From assembly GCA_022447625.1 (NCBI GenBank), contig JAKVAX010000003.1, forward strand, positions 1 through 64,000: a DNA stretch of 64,000 nt, in the 5' to 3' direction. This DNA is from Flavobacteriales bacterium (GTDB taxonomy: Bacteria > Bacteroidota > Bacteroidia > Flavobacteriales_D > Sanyastnellaceae). Below the pieces are notes generated by a model. It searched no databases. It saw nothing but the letters and a program-made list of their open reading frames with translations, and had not been told where the DNA came from. Shown here one piece after another: positions 36,884 to 45,141 of this stretch (positions are counted from its first letter, which is position 1; every line of letters begins with the position of its first letter). A program made the translations under genes and the position numbers.

Positions 36884-38016
36884 AACCAGTCTACGGTAAG
36901 AACTTTAAGCTCGGTATCCTTGGAGGAGGCCAGCTCGGAAGAATGTTAATCCAAGAGGCCGCAAGCCTTGATGTTCAAATCCATGTGCTAGATCCTACGC
37001 CTGATGCGCCATGTGCAGAGCTAGCCAATAGTTTCACGTGCGGAGAATTCCGTGACTACGATACGGTGATGAAATTTGGGGCTGACAAAGACCTAATCAC
37101 AATCGAAATCGAAGACGTGAATACCCAAGCCTTGAAAGATCTTCAAGCGCAAGGGCTAAAGGTTTGTCCTGATCCAACTCACTTGGAAATCATCAAGGAC
37201 AAAGGGATTCAAAAGCAGTTCTACGCTGACCACAATATCGCGACCAGTGATTTTCGTCTGATCGAATCTGGCAAAGAGTTGACAGCTGATGATTTGCCAT
37301 GCGTCTTGAAGGCAAGAACTGGAGGATATGATGGGAAAGGAGTGGCTGTACTTCGCTCGGCAGATGACCTTGCCAAAGCCTTTGACGGACCATGTGTGGT
37401 TGAAGATCTTGTAGATATTGAAAAGGAGCTATCGGTCATCATTGCACGCAATGAGCAAGGTGAGACTAAGGCTTTTCCAGTGGTCGAGCTGGTATTTGAT
37501 CCGGTAGCTAACCTCGTCGATTACCTTTTTGCACCCGCCAATATTGCTGATGATGTTGCCGCTAGCGCGGAAAAGCTCGCGATGCAAGTGGCAGATGCTC
37601 TTGAATTCAGAGGTATCATTGCCATTGAAATGTTCCTGACAACGTCGGGAGAGGTGCTTGTCAACGAGGCGGCACCAAGAACCCACAACAGCGGTCACCA
37701 CAGCATCGAAGGGAATATTTGCTCTCAGTTCGAACAACACCTGAGATCAGTTCTCAATCTTCCATTAGGCAGCACAGAAACGCTTCGTCCGGCGGCGATG
37801 GTGAATCTTGTGGGGGCTGAGGGATATACTGGGCCTGTCAAATATGTCGGATTTGATCAGCTTCTGGCGATGCCAGGAGTGTACCCTCACATCTACGGGA
37901 AGTCTACTACAAAACCTTACCGCAAAATGGGACACGTGACCATCCTGGCAGATTCAGTAGACGCACTAAAAGGAAAAGTGGCTGAAGTAAAGAACGCCAT
38001 AAGCGTCCAAGCCTAA
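36880..38016 (+). CDS. purK: 5-(carboxyamino)imidazole ribonucleotide synthase
   Basis: The 378-residue ATP-grasp enzyme of purine synthesis carboxylates AIR with bicarbonate. LGILGGGQLGRMLIQEA opens the protein. The ATP-binding part has LKARTGGYDGKGVAVL, and the catalytic region IIAIEMFLTTSGEVLVNEAAPRTHNSGHHSIEG matches the PurK signature. purE is not in the window. It overlaps the PhyH-like gene by 4 bases. A 13-bp motif copy lies at 37560-37572. Confidence 0.95.
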   Translation: MKPVYGKNFKLGILGGGQLGRMLIQEAASLDVQIHVLDPTPDAPCAELANSFTCGEFRDYDTVMKFGADKDLITIEIEDVNTQALKDLQAQGLKVCPDPTHLEIIKDKGIQKQFYADHNIATSDFRLIESGKELTADDLPCVLKARTGGYDGKGVAVLRSADDLAKAFDGPCVVEDLVDIEKELSVIIARNEQGETKAFPVVELVFDPVANLVDYLFAPANIADDVAASAEKLAMQVADALEFRGIIAIEMFLTTSGEVLVNEAAPRTHNSGHHSIEGNICSQFEQHLRSVLNLPLGSTETLRPAAMVNLVGAEGYTGPVKYVGFDQLLAMPGVYPHIYGKSTTKPYRKMGHVTILADSVDALKGKVAEVKNAISVQA

Positions 38017-38138
38017 TATCCCGTCCACCGTCCACCGGATTCCAACCTGAAAACTTGTGGAAAAATAGCTTCCGCGCTAGCGAAATCGAACTAGTGTAAA
38101 AACCGCATCGTTCTTAACTTCGCTACAAACTTGGAAGC
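38017..38138. repeat. Spacer with heptad repeat locus 9 and a 13-bp motif
   Basis: CCGTCCA, CCGTCCA, CCGGATT, CCAACCT run in 7s at 38021-38048. An exact 13-bp motif (TTCCGCGCTAGCG, minus orientation) lies at 38070-38082. TAACTTCG at 38115-38122 resembles a -7 box for thyA with one change. Confidence 0.6.
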
Positions 38139-38933
38139 ATGCAGCAATACCACGACCTCCTTCGCCATATTCTCGCCAACGGTACGAAAAAGGAAGACCG
38201 CACCGGAACCGGAACCATCAGTTGTTTTGGTTACCAAATGCGCTTTGACCTGAGTGAAGGATTTCCGGTATTGACCACTAAGAAGCTTCACCTTCGTTCG
38301 ATCATTCACGAGCTACTTTGGTTCCTTCAAGGAGATACCAATATCAAGTACTTGAAAGACAATGGCGTGCGTATCTGGGATGAGTGGGCAGATGAAAATG
38401 GAGACCTTGGTCCGGTTTACGGATACCAGTGGCGCTCTTGGCCGAATCCTGATGGAAGCCACACGGATCAAATCAAGAAATTGGTGGATTCACTGAAGAA
38501 CAATCCAGACTCACGTCGTCATATTGTTTCAGCTTGGAATCCATCGTTCATTGATGAGATGGCACTTCCCCCTTGTCACTGCTTGTTCCAGTTCTATGTC
38601 GCAGATGGTAAACTCTCATGCCAGCTTTACCAACGCAGCGCTGATACCTTCCTAGGAGTGCCGTTTAACATCGCTTCGTACGCACTGCTGACAATGATGT
38701 TGGCCCAAGTATGCGGCTACGAGCTAGGAGAGTTCGTACACACCTTTGGAGATGTGCACCTCTACTCGAACCACATCGAGCAAGCAGAGCTTCAGCTCAC
38801 ACGAGACTTCCGGGAACAGCCTCAAATGAAGATCAATCCGAATGTGACTGATCTCTTTGATTTCAAATTTGAAGATTTTGAGTTGATTAACTACGATCCA
38901 CACCCACACATCAAAGCGGAGGTAGCGGTATGA
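38139..38933 (+). CDS. thyA: Thymidylate synthase
   Basis: The 264-residue folate-dependent enzyme converts dUMP to dTMP. Length matches the E. coli protein. Motifs: [44 protein letters not shown] with the catalytic Cys, and [20 protein letters not shown]. folA follows with a 4-base overlap, so the enzyme that makes dihydrofolate and the one that recycles it are coupled. Confidence 0.97.
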   Translation: MQQYHDLLRHILANGTKKEDRTGTGTISCFGYQMRFDLSEGFPVLTTKKLHLRSIIHELLWFLQGDTNIKYLKDNGVRIWDEWADENGDLGPVYGYQWRSWPNPDGSHTDQIKKLVDSLKNNPDSRRHIVSAWNPSFIDEMALPPCHCLFQFYVADGKLSCQLYQRSADTFLGVPFNIASYALLTMMLAQVCGYELGEFVHTFGDVHLYSNHIEQAELQLTRDFREQPQMKINPNVTDLFDFKFEDFELINYDPHPHIKAEVAV

Positions 38934-39439
38934 TCGTTTCTTCCATTGCAGCCATTGCAGCAAACCACGCGATTGGGAAAGACAACGACCTAATCTGGGA
39001 CCTGCCTGATGATATGCGCTTCTTCATGACGAAGACCAAAGGGCATTTCGTCATCATGGGAAGAAAGAACTACGAGTCGATTCCTGAAAAATATCGACCG
39101 TTGAAGGGAAGAACCAACGTGATTGTCACGCGTTCGAATAGCTACGAAGCACAAGGGGCAGTGGTGGTGAATACTCTTGAAGAAGCGCTGGCCAACGCAA
39201 AAGAAGCGGGAGAAGTAGAAGCATACGTTATTGGTGGCGGTCAGATCTACTCCCTAGCTCTCGAAAAGAATCTCGTAGACCGAATGTACATCACACATGT
39301 CCATGCGGAGTTTGAGGCGGATGCCTTTTACCCTGAATTCGATGCGAAGAAATGGGATGCCGAAATTCTATTGGAACACCCGAAAGACGAAAAGCATGAC
39401 TACGCCTTCACAATCATTGAATACAACCGAAAACGTTAA
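38930..39439 (+). CDS. folA: Dihydrofolate reductase
   Basis: The 169-residue reductase regenerates tetrahydrofolate. It opens [30 protein letters not shown], with the substrate-binding Asp in [23 protein letters not shown] and [14 protein letters not shown] are the NADPH-binding parts. The start overlaps thyA. A membrane protein gene follows after 3 bases. Confidence 0.96.
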   Translation: MIVSSIAAIAANHAIGKDNDLIWDLPDDMRFFMTKTKGHFVIMGRKNYESIPEKYRPLKGRTNVIVTRSNSYEAQGAVVVNTLEEALANAKEAGEVEAYVIGGGQIYSLALEKNLVDRMYITHVHAEFEADAFYPEFDAKKWDAEILLEHPKDEKHDYAFTIIEYNRKR

Positions 39440-39442
39440 TCC

Positions 39443-40027
39443 ATGACCTGGTCAGACTTTCTCCTTGATGGAATCAAGCATATCACCGATCCGAAAGCCT
39501 ATGACCATATGGTCTACTTGATCGCTCTCATCAGTATCTTCGAATACCGCGAGATCAAGCGAATCGTTTTGTTGGCCACAGCATTTACTGTTGGACACAC
39601 CGTCACACTCATCCTCACGAGTCTCGATATTATTCGCCCTGATGGTGGAGTCATCGAGTTCTTAATCCCAGTGACCATCCTCATTACGGCGCTCTCGAAC
39701 CTTCGATATACCGTTCGAGGAAATCAAGTCATCGCCTTCCATGGAACCCGTTATTTCATTGCTGTGATCTTCGGATTAGTTCTCGGAATGGGCTTTTGGA
39801 GTTATTTCCGAATGATTCTAGGGAAAGAAGAATCGATCTTTCAACCGTTGTTGTTTTTCAATATTGGAGTGGAAGTTGGACAGCTCTTGATTATAGCCAT
39901 TTTCATCCTCTTCAGCTTTGCCTTAAACGGACTCTTCAGAATCACCCAACGCGACTGGATTATCTTCTTCTCAGGGCTGACAGGAGGTGTTGCCTTGATG
40001 CTTTGCATCGATACCTGGCCTTTCTGA
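39443..40027 (+). CDS. HupE/UreJ-like membrane protein
   Basis: A 194-residue polytopic protein. [21 protein letters not shown] near residues 9-29 and [12 protein letters not shown] near 52-63 match the HupE/UreJ 'GxxHIxxxxDH' and 'FTxGHSxTL' pattern. HupE relatives have been linked to nickel uptake, but with no hydrogenase or urease nearby the cargo is unknown. It lies 3 bases after folA. Confidence 0.8.
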   Translation: MTWSDFLLDGIKHITDPKAYDHMVYLIALISIFEYREIKRIVLLATAFTVGHTVTLILTSLDIIRPDGGVIEFLIPVTILITALSNLRYTVRGNQVIAFHGTRYFIAVIFGLVLGMGFWSYFRMILGKEESIFQPLLFFNIGVEVGQLLIIAIFILFSFALNGLFRITQRDWIIFFSGLTGGVALMLCIDTWPF

Positions 40028-40082
40028 GGATCGAAAAGCGCGTAATTATAGAATTTTAGTGCCTTACTCTGGTTTCACCGTG

Positions 40083-40090
40083 TATTTTTG
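40083..40090 (+). promoter_or_regulatory. -7 box of yidD
   Basis: TATTTTTG fits TAnnTTTG and ends 4 bases before the yidD ATG at 40095, suggesting a near-leaderless transcript. No clear -33 element is seen. Confidence 0.45.
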
Positions 40091-40094
40091 TATC

Positions 40095-40334
40095 ATGAAC
40101 CTTCTGAAGTCCATGGCGATCTTTCCGATCAAATTATACCAAGCGGTCATTTCACCGTTATTAGGTCAGAACTGTCGCCATGAGCCTACGTGTTCTAATT
40201 ACGCCATAGAAGCCATTAAAGAATGGGGTCCGATCAAAGGAATCTGGCTGGGGATGAAGCGCATTGCAAAATGCCATCCCTGGGGAACCTCGGGTTATGA
40301 CCCTGTACCAAAGAAGAAAAAACATCAACCATGA
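40095..40334 (+). CDS. yidD: Membrane protein insertion efficiency factor YidD
   Basis: A 79-residue inner-membrane-associated protein that assists YidC. The family core is complete: [29 protein letters not shown] and [21 protein letters not shown] 40095 is chosen over 40059 because the core family start is here and the -7 box lies between them. It overlaps the next lipoprotein gene by 4 bases. Confidence 0.94.
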   Translation: MNLLKSMAIFPIKLYQAVISPLLGQNCRHEPTCSNYAIEAIKEWGPIKGIWLGMKRIAKCHPWGTSGYDPVPKKKKHQP

Positions 40335-40795
40335 AATACCTATTTTCACTCCTAGTTGCAACAGCATTACTCACATCTTGCGGAAATTCACACGAGAAAA
40401 GTGAAACCATCAAAGAAGCTGAACAAGTGCACGAAACACTCCTTTCGTTGAGTGGTGAAGTGGCTGATATGATGCATCACAAAGTAGACGATCTTCAAGG
40501 AAAAATCGAAACAGCAGTAGCCGAAGGAGACACCTTGATGGCAGAACAACTTCAAGCACTCAACGGAAAGCTTGACGGACTTCACGCTAAGTTCCATGAG
40601 TGGGAAGAGAATATGGTAGAAATCCCTGGACACAATCATACACATGCGCCAGGAGAAGAATGTGACCACGATCATGACCACGAACAAAATGCCATCATGG
40701 AAGGGCTGTCTGATGCGGAGCATCTTGAGATCCAACAAGAGCAGTTGAAACAACTAGAAGAACTTAAGAAAGAGATCGAAGCGATCAACATGTAA
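40331..40795 (+). CDS. His-rich lipoprotein
   Basis: A 154-residue lipoprotein with signal [18 protein letters not shown] helical, coiled-coil-like mature part follows. A metal-binding-like [19 protein letters not shown] stretch lies near 100-118. It may bind divalent metal at the membrane, but this is inference from composition. It overlaps yidD by 4 bases and precedes hemB by 3. Confidence 0.75.
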   Translation: MKYLFSLLVATALLTSCGNSHEKSETIKEAEQVHETLLSLSGEVADMMHHKVDDLQGKIETAVAEGDTLMAEQLQALNGKLDGLHAKFHEWEENMVEIPGHNHTHAPGEECDHDHDHEQNAIMEGLSDAEHLEIQQEQLKQLEELKKEIEAINM

Positions 40796-40798
40796 TTT

Positions 40799-41779
40799 AT
40801 GCTGAGCAGACCTCGTCGCAATCGCCGTACTCCTGCTATTCGCGGGATGGTACGCGAGACCTCACTCTCCCTCGATAACTTGATCTACCCGTACTTCGTG
40901 GTAGACGGCAAGGATCAGAACATTCCAATTGCGTCCCTCCCTGGGCTTTCGCGTTTCTCAGAAGACAATCTTTTGAGAGATATCGATGAAGCCATGGAGC
41001 TTGGTTTGCGCTCATTTGTGCTATTCCCGGCAGTAGACGATTCGTTGAAAGACAAAACGGCTACTTACAGCTACGCAGATGAGAACTTCTATCTAAGAAT
41101 CATTCGCGCAGTCAAAGAACGTTTCCCTGAGTCAAGCATCATGAGCGATGTGGCAATGGACCCATATAGTTCTGATGGCCACGACGGACTGGTTGAAGAC
41201 GGAAAGATTCTCAATGATGAGACTCTTCCGATTCTCGAAAAGATGAGTTTAGCACAAGCACAAGCGGGAATTGACATCATCGGTCCTTCAGACATGATGG
41301 ATGGTCGGGTTGAGGCCATTCGCGATGCCTTGGATGATGAAGGATTTGAAGAGGTGGCGATCATGTCTTATACAGCCAAGTACGCAAGTGCCTACTATGG
41401 TCCATTCCGAGATGCGCTTGACAGTGCGCCGAAGTCTGGTGATAAGAAGACTTACCAGATGGATCCGGCCAATAAATACGAAGCACTTCGCGAGGCGCAT
41501 GCAGATGCCGAAGAAGGGGCTGACTATCTCATGGTGAAACCAGCACTCTGCTACCTCGACATCATTCATCTCCTGAAGAATGAGACAGACCTGCCAATTA
41601 CAGCTTACAATGTGAGTGGTGAGTACGCGATGCTGAAAGCAGCAGCTCAAAACGGTTGGTTGGATTACGAGAAGGCGATGCCTGAAATGCTCCTATCAAT
41701 CAGAAGAGCAGGAGCAGACGGCATTTTGTCCTACTTTGCTAAGGAATATGCGCAGATGATGCGCGACAACAAGCTCTAA
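40799..41779 (+). CDS. hemB: Porphobilinogen synthase
   Basis: The 326-residue enzyme condenses two 5-aminolevulinates to porphobilinogen for heme. The Schiff-base lysines are in MSYTAKYASAYYGPFRDA near 191-208 and LMVKPALCYLDII near 244-256. The metal-binding cysteine triplet of zinc-type enzymes is not seen (the matching region reads SDVAMDPYSSDGHDG), so it is probably magnesium-dependent. The next ATG overlaps the stop by one base. Confidence 0.96.
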   Translation: MLSRPRRNRRTPAIRGMVRETSLSLDNLIYPYFVVDGKDQNIPIASLPGLSRFSEDNLLRDIDEAMELGLRSFVLFPAVDDSLKDKTATYSYADENFYLRIIRAVKERFPESSIMSDVAMDPYSSDGHDGLVEDGKILNDETLPILEKMSLAQAQAGIDIIGPSDMMDGRVEAIRDALDDEGFEEVAIMSYTAKYASAYYGPFRDALDSAPKSGDKKTYQMDPANKYEALREAHADAEEGADYLMVKPALCYLDIIHLLKNETDLPITAYNVSGEYAMLKAAAQNGWLDYEKAMPEMLLSIRRAGADGILSYFAKEYAQMMRDNKL

Positions 41780-43062
41780 TGAAGCATTTCTTTTTCTTGG
41801 TTCTGATTCTTTTCGCCATAGGCGGAACGACGCAAACGCCTTATCAGAATGTGAAAATCGACGGACCAGATGGATTCGGATATCCTCCGTGTGAGCCGAG
41901 TATTGCCATCGATTTGAATGATCCTTCAGTGGTTATTGGAGGAGCCATCCTTGACAAAGTATACCTTTCCCGTGATAGCGGAAGAACATGGCAAGTAGAT
42001 CGCCTAACTTCAGAAATGGGAGTCTTTGGAGACCCTTGTTTATTGGCTTCTCCGAAAGGTTGGTTCTACTACTTTCACCTCAGTGACCCTTCTGGAAAAG
42101 GATGGAGTGACCCTTCATTGCTAGATCGAATCGTGTGTCAAACCAGCAAAGACGCGGGAAGAACCTGGAGTAGTGGAGCTGGAATTGGTTTGAATCCACC
42201 GAAAGATCAAGATAAAGAATGGGCTTGTACCGATGAAACAGGTGATCATGTTTACGTTACCTGGACGGAATTCGACAAATACGCTAGTAAAGAGGAGAAA
42301 GACAGTACGTACATTTTATTCTCATGCGCTGGGCCCAAAGGGAAGAAATGGAGCGAACCGGTGCGCTTAAATGAGCATGCAGGAAATTGCCTCGATGGAG
42401 ACGCCACCGTTGAAGGGGCGGTTCCTTGTGCCGGAAGAGGAGAAGATGTATTCGTAGCATGGGCTTTGAACGATACGATTTGGTTTGATCGAAGCACCGA
42501 CGGCGGTAAGACTTGGCTTGAAGAAGATTTAGTAGCCAGTGAAATCGCAGGAGGTTGGGATCATCATATTCCTGGAATTAGCAGAACGAATGGAATGCCC
42601 GTTACTGCATTAGATAGAAGTGGGGGAGAGCATGATGGAAGAATCTATATTAACTGGGCCGATCAACGAAACGGAGAGGAAGACACAGATATTTTCATTT
42701 GTTACTCCGATGATAATGGAGATACATGGTCCAAAGCCATTCGCGTAAACGATGATGCTCCAGGAAAACAACAGTTCTTCCCATGGTTTGCCCTTGATCA
42801 AAGCACGGGGTACTTATACACTGTTTTCTATGATCGTCGTAACCATGATGGCAATGCGACGGATGTCTACATGGCCTACAGTGAAGATGGAGGAGCGTCT
42901 TGGACCAACGAGCGAATTAGTGAAAGTTCGTTTACGCCAAGTGCTTCTGCATTCTTTGGAGATTACAACAATATAGCAGCAGTCAATGGAGTTGTAAGAC
43001 CGATATGGACTCGGGCTGAAGGAATGAAGTTATCAGTGCATACAGCACTGATCAACCGATAA
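41779..43062 (+). CDS. Exported sialidase-like six-bladed propeller protein
   Basis: A 427-residue protein with a short signal peptide (MKHFFFLVLILFAIGGTTQT). At least five Asp-box motifs mark propeller blades: SRDSGRTW, SKDAGRTW, STDGGKTW, SDDNGDTW and SEDGGASW. Sialidases and related glycosidases have this fold, but I do not see the full Arg triad and Tyr/Glu pair with confidence, so it may be a non-enzymatic propeller. There is no T9SS sorting domain. A bidirectional terminator follows. Confidence 0.8.
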   Translation: MKHFFFLVLILFAIGGTTQTPYQNVKIDGPDGFGYPPCEPSIAIDLNDPSVVIGGAILDKVYLSRDSGRTWQVDRLTSEMGVFGDPCLLASPKGWFYYFHLSDPSGKGWSDPSLLDRIVCQTSKDAGRTWSSGAGIGLNPPKDQDKEWACTDETGDHVYVTWTEFDKYASKEEKDSTYILFSCAGPKGKKWSEPVRLNEHAGNCLDGDATVEGAVPCAGRGEDVFVAWALNDTIWFDRSTDGGKTWLEEDLVASEIAGGWDHHIPGISRTNGMPVTALDRSGGEHDGRIYINWADQRNGEEDTDIFICYSDDNGDTWSKAIRVNDDAPGKQQFFPWFALDQSTGYLYTVFYDRRNHDGNATDVYMAYSEDGGASWTNERISESSFTPSASAFFGDYNNIAAVNGVVRPIWTRAEGMKLSVHTALINR

Positions 43063-43064
43063 TG

Positions 43065-43090
43065 AAAAAGGAGCCAAGCGGCTCCTTTTT
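43065..43090. terminator. Bidirectional rho-independent terminator
   Basis: AAAAAGGAGCC and GGCTCCTTTTT form a perfect 11-bp stem around AAGC, with A and T runs on both sides. It separates the convergent sialidase-like and HIT genes and can work in both directions. Confidence 0.9.
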
Positions 43091-43480
43091 CTATGCATTT
43101 CTGATCGCTTCTGCGATCTCGCTAAGTTCTTCTTGGGATAGCTTCATCTTTTCCTTTTCAAAATTGATATCACTAACGTGGTTAATCGGAACAAGATGCA
43201 TATGAGCATGGGGAACTTCAAGGCCAATTACGGCGATACCGATACGCTCACATGGGATAGCTTTTTTGATTTTGGCCGCGATATCTTTCGCAAAGACATT
43301 GATCTCGCTTAAGAGATCATCGTCCATATCGAAGATATAGTCCACCTCTTTCTTTGGTATCACTAGGGTGTGTCCGTGCACCAAGGGAAAGATGTCTAGA
43401 CAGGCAAGAAACTTATCGTTCTCAGCAATCTTGTGACAAGGAATTTCTCCTGATATGATTTTAGAAAAGATAGTCGCCAT
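43091..43480 (-). CDS. HIT-family protein (HinT-like)
   Basis: A 129-residue nucleoside phosphoramidase or nucleotide hydrolase-like protein. The histidine triad is PHAHMHLVPI near residues 96-105, and IISGEIPCHKIAENDKFLACLDIFPLVHGHTLVIPKKE is the typical N-terminal half. It follows greA so closely that the two share a base, so they form an operon ending at the terminator at 43065. Confidence 0.92.
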   Translation of the reverse strand: MATIFSKIISGEIPCHKIAENDKFLACLDIFPLVHGHTLVIPKKEVDYIFDMDDDLLSEINVFAKDIAAKIKKAIPCERIGIAVIGLEVPHAHMHLVPINHVSDINFEKEKMKLSQEELSEIAEAIRNA

Positions 43481-43953
43481 TATCGGTTGATCTCGAGCAC
43501 CTCGAATTTTACAAGCCCTGCGGGGATCTGCACCTCTGCAATGTCGCCTACTTCTTTTCCAAGTAGTCCTTTACCAATTGGAGAGTCTACAGAGATCTTC
43601 TTCAGTGCTAGGTTTGCTTCGTTCTCAGCAACTAGTGTGTACTCCATAATCGCATTGTTCTTCAAGTTCTTGATCTTAACTCGGCTCAAGATGAAGACCT
43701 TGCTATTATCGATCTGCGACTCATCAATAACGCGTGCATTGGCAATGACGTTTTCAAGCTTATTGATCTTCGCTTCGAGTAGTCCTTGTGCTTCTTTGGC
43801 AGCATCGTACTCAGCGTTCTCAGAGAGATCTCCTTTGTCGCGAGCATCTGCAATTTGTTGAGAAATGGCCGGACGTTGCACGCTTTTCATGTTGTGCAAT
43901 TCCTCCTTCAACTTCTGAAGGCCTTCCTCAGTATAGTAGGTGATGTTAGACAT
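43480..43953 (-). CDS. greA: Transcription elongation factor GreA
   Basis: The 157-residue factor rescues backtracked RNA polymerase. The N-terminal coiled coil has GLQKLKEELHNMKSVQRPAISQQIADARDKGDLSENAEYDAAKEAQG, with the acidic tip DLSENAEY that reaches the polymerase active site. The C-terminal FKBP-like domain ends VPAG-type (PIGKGLLGKEVGDIAEVQIPAG). The start is MSNITYY at 43953; the longer frame reads through a leader hairpin. Confidence 0.95.
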   Translation of the reverse strand: MSNITYYTEEGLQKLKEELHNMKSVQRPAISQQIADARDKGDLSENAEYDAAKEAQGLLEAKINKLENVIANARVIDESQIDNSKVFILSRVKIKNLKNNAIMEYTLVAENEANLALKKISVDSPIGKGLLGKEVGDIAEVQIPAGLVKFEVLEINR

Positions 43954-43970
43954 AATACTAAGATTAAACA

Positions 43971-43987
43971 GGCCGCTGAAAGCGGCC
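43971..43987 (-). promoter_or_regulatory. Leader hairpin of greA
   Basis: GGCCGC (43971-43976) and GCGGCC (43982-43987) pair around a 5-base loop. On the minus strand it is followed by TGTTTAATC and lies 18 bases before the greA ATG. It may be a leader or attenuation element, since another terminator already lies upstream. Confidence 0.4.
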
Positions 43988-44004
43988 GGTCTGGGGCGTA
44001 AAAA

Positions 44005-44036
44005 AGAGAAAACCCTCAACATTGAGGGTTTTCTCT
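44005..44036 (-). terminator. Rho-independent terminator of the TonB/PorV operon
   Basis: AGAGAAAACCCTCAA and TTGAGGGTTTTCTCT form a long perfect stem with a very small loop. On the minus strand it is followed by TTTTTTA. It lies 26 bases after the PorV-like gene end. Confidence 0.88.
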
Positions 44037-44062
44037 CTACACAAATATAGAAAATCTTTGTA

Positions 44063-45118
44063 TCAGAGCGTCACGTGGAGTCCGATAGCGTGCGTACCAT
44101 TGAATGGGTTCGTAGTACGGTAGCTGTAATCTACACCGATAACGGTGCCATTTGGACCAGCTGGGATCTGAAGTGTCAAACCTCCACCAGGACCAGCGAC
44201 TGCCGTTTGGCGCTCTTCTTCATTTGTCAATTCACTTTCCCATAAATAACCTCCACGGATGATCACACGCTCGTTCCAAGAGAACGCAGCACCGAATCCG
44301 AATTGGTCACGAGTGAATGAGTTCGAAGTGAACTGACCGTCTGTAGTCAGCTTCATTGTTTCACTGAAAAGGAAGTCGTACGAAACCCCAATGTTTACCA
44401 TTGAAGGAAGCTCATACTTCTCAGAACGCTGTGAAACGGTGATCTGGTTACCCGTTGATGGGATCGTTGCAGTAGCAGTAAGACCATCACCAGAGAAACG
44501 CATCGGAGGTCCTACATTACGAAGTGCGATACCAAAACGAAGTTGGTCGTTGTCACCTGTGATGTAGCGAATACCTGCGTCGAAAGCGATCCCTTGTGCG
44601 CGAGCATTAGAGATAGATTCAGACACGATACGTGCAGTGATACCTCCGTAGATACTGTTCGAGAATGCCTTGGCATACGAAATACCAATGTTCGACATGT
44701 TCGGACGGAAAGTACCAATTCCACCTTCTGGAAGGTCTTCTGTTGTAACGTCAATTTCTCCAAAAGACATTGACATTACCGTAAGTGCAATTACACTGTT
44801 CTCACCAACTTTTTGACCAAACCCAAGGCTGTTCATTGTGATGTCGGTACCAACAAGGTATTGCTGGTTCGCGAAGATGAGCTCCGTACGCTCAACGAAT
44901 GCCAATCCGGCAACGTTAAGGAATGTCGCTTCCACACCACGGATTGAAGCCATGCTGGCATTCGCCATACCTGTGCTTCGTGCCCAAGGGTTGATCAGTA
45001 GTTGACTTGCCCCCGCAGAACCTGCGCGATCAGGGTTACCCGCTGACATCGAACCTGGAAGAAGCAACAATACTGCTGCCAGGGTCGAAAGGCTGATGAT
45101 ATATTTAGAAATCTTCAT
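44063..45118 (-). CDS. PorV/PorQ-family outer-membrane protein
   Basis: A 351-residue exported barrel. The signal peptide is near residues 1-26 (LAAVLLLLPGSMSAG). The family opening is clear: GASQLLINPWARSTGMANASMASIRGVEATFLNVAGLAF. FadL-like strands continue to HAIGLHVTL. It is last in a three-gene minus-strand operon (TonB receptor, giant exported protein, this gene), a set often seen in Bacteroidota. It may help export or anchor the giant protein. I do not claim it is the housekeeping PorV. Confidence 0.85.
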   Translation of the reverse strand: MKISKYIISLSTLAAVLLLLPGSMSAGNPDRAGSAGASQLLINPWARSTGMANASMASIRGVEATFLNVAGLAFVERTELIFANQQYLVGTDITMNSLGFGQKVGENSVIALTVMSMSFGEIDVTTEDLPEGGIGTFRPNMSNIGISYAKAFSNSIYGGITARIVSESISNARAQGIAFDAGIRYITGDNDQLRFGIALRNVGPPMRFSGDGLTATATIPSTGNQITVSQRSEKYELPSMVNIGVSYDFLFSETMKLTTDGQFTSNSFTRDQFGFGAAFSWNERVIIRGGYLWESELTNEEERQTAVAGPGGGLTLQIPAGPNGTVIGVDYSYRTTNPFNGTHAIGLHVTL

Positions 45119-45141
45119 GACTATCGGTTCTTTAGGTTGGT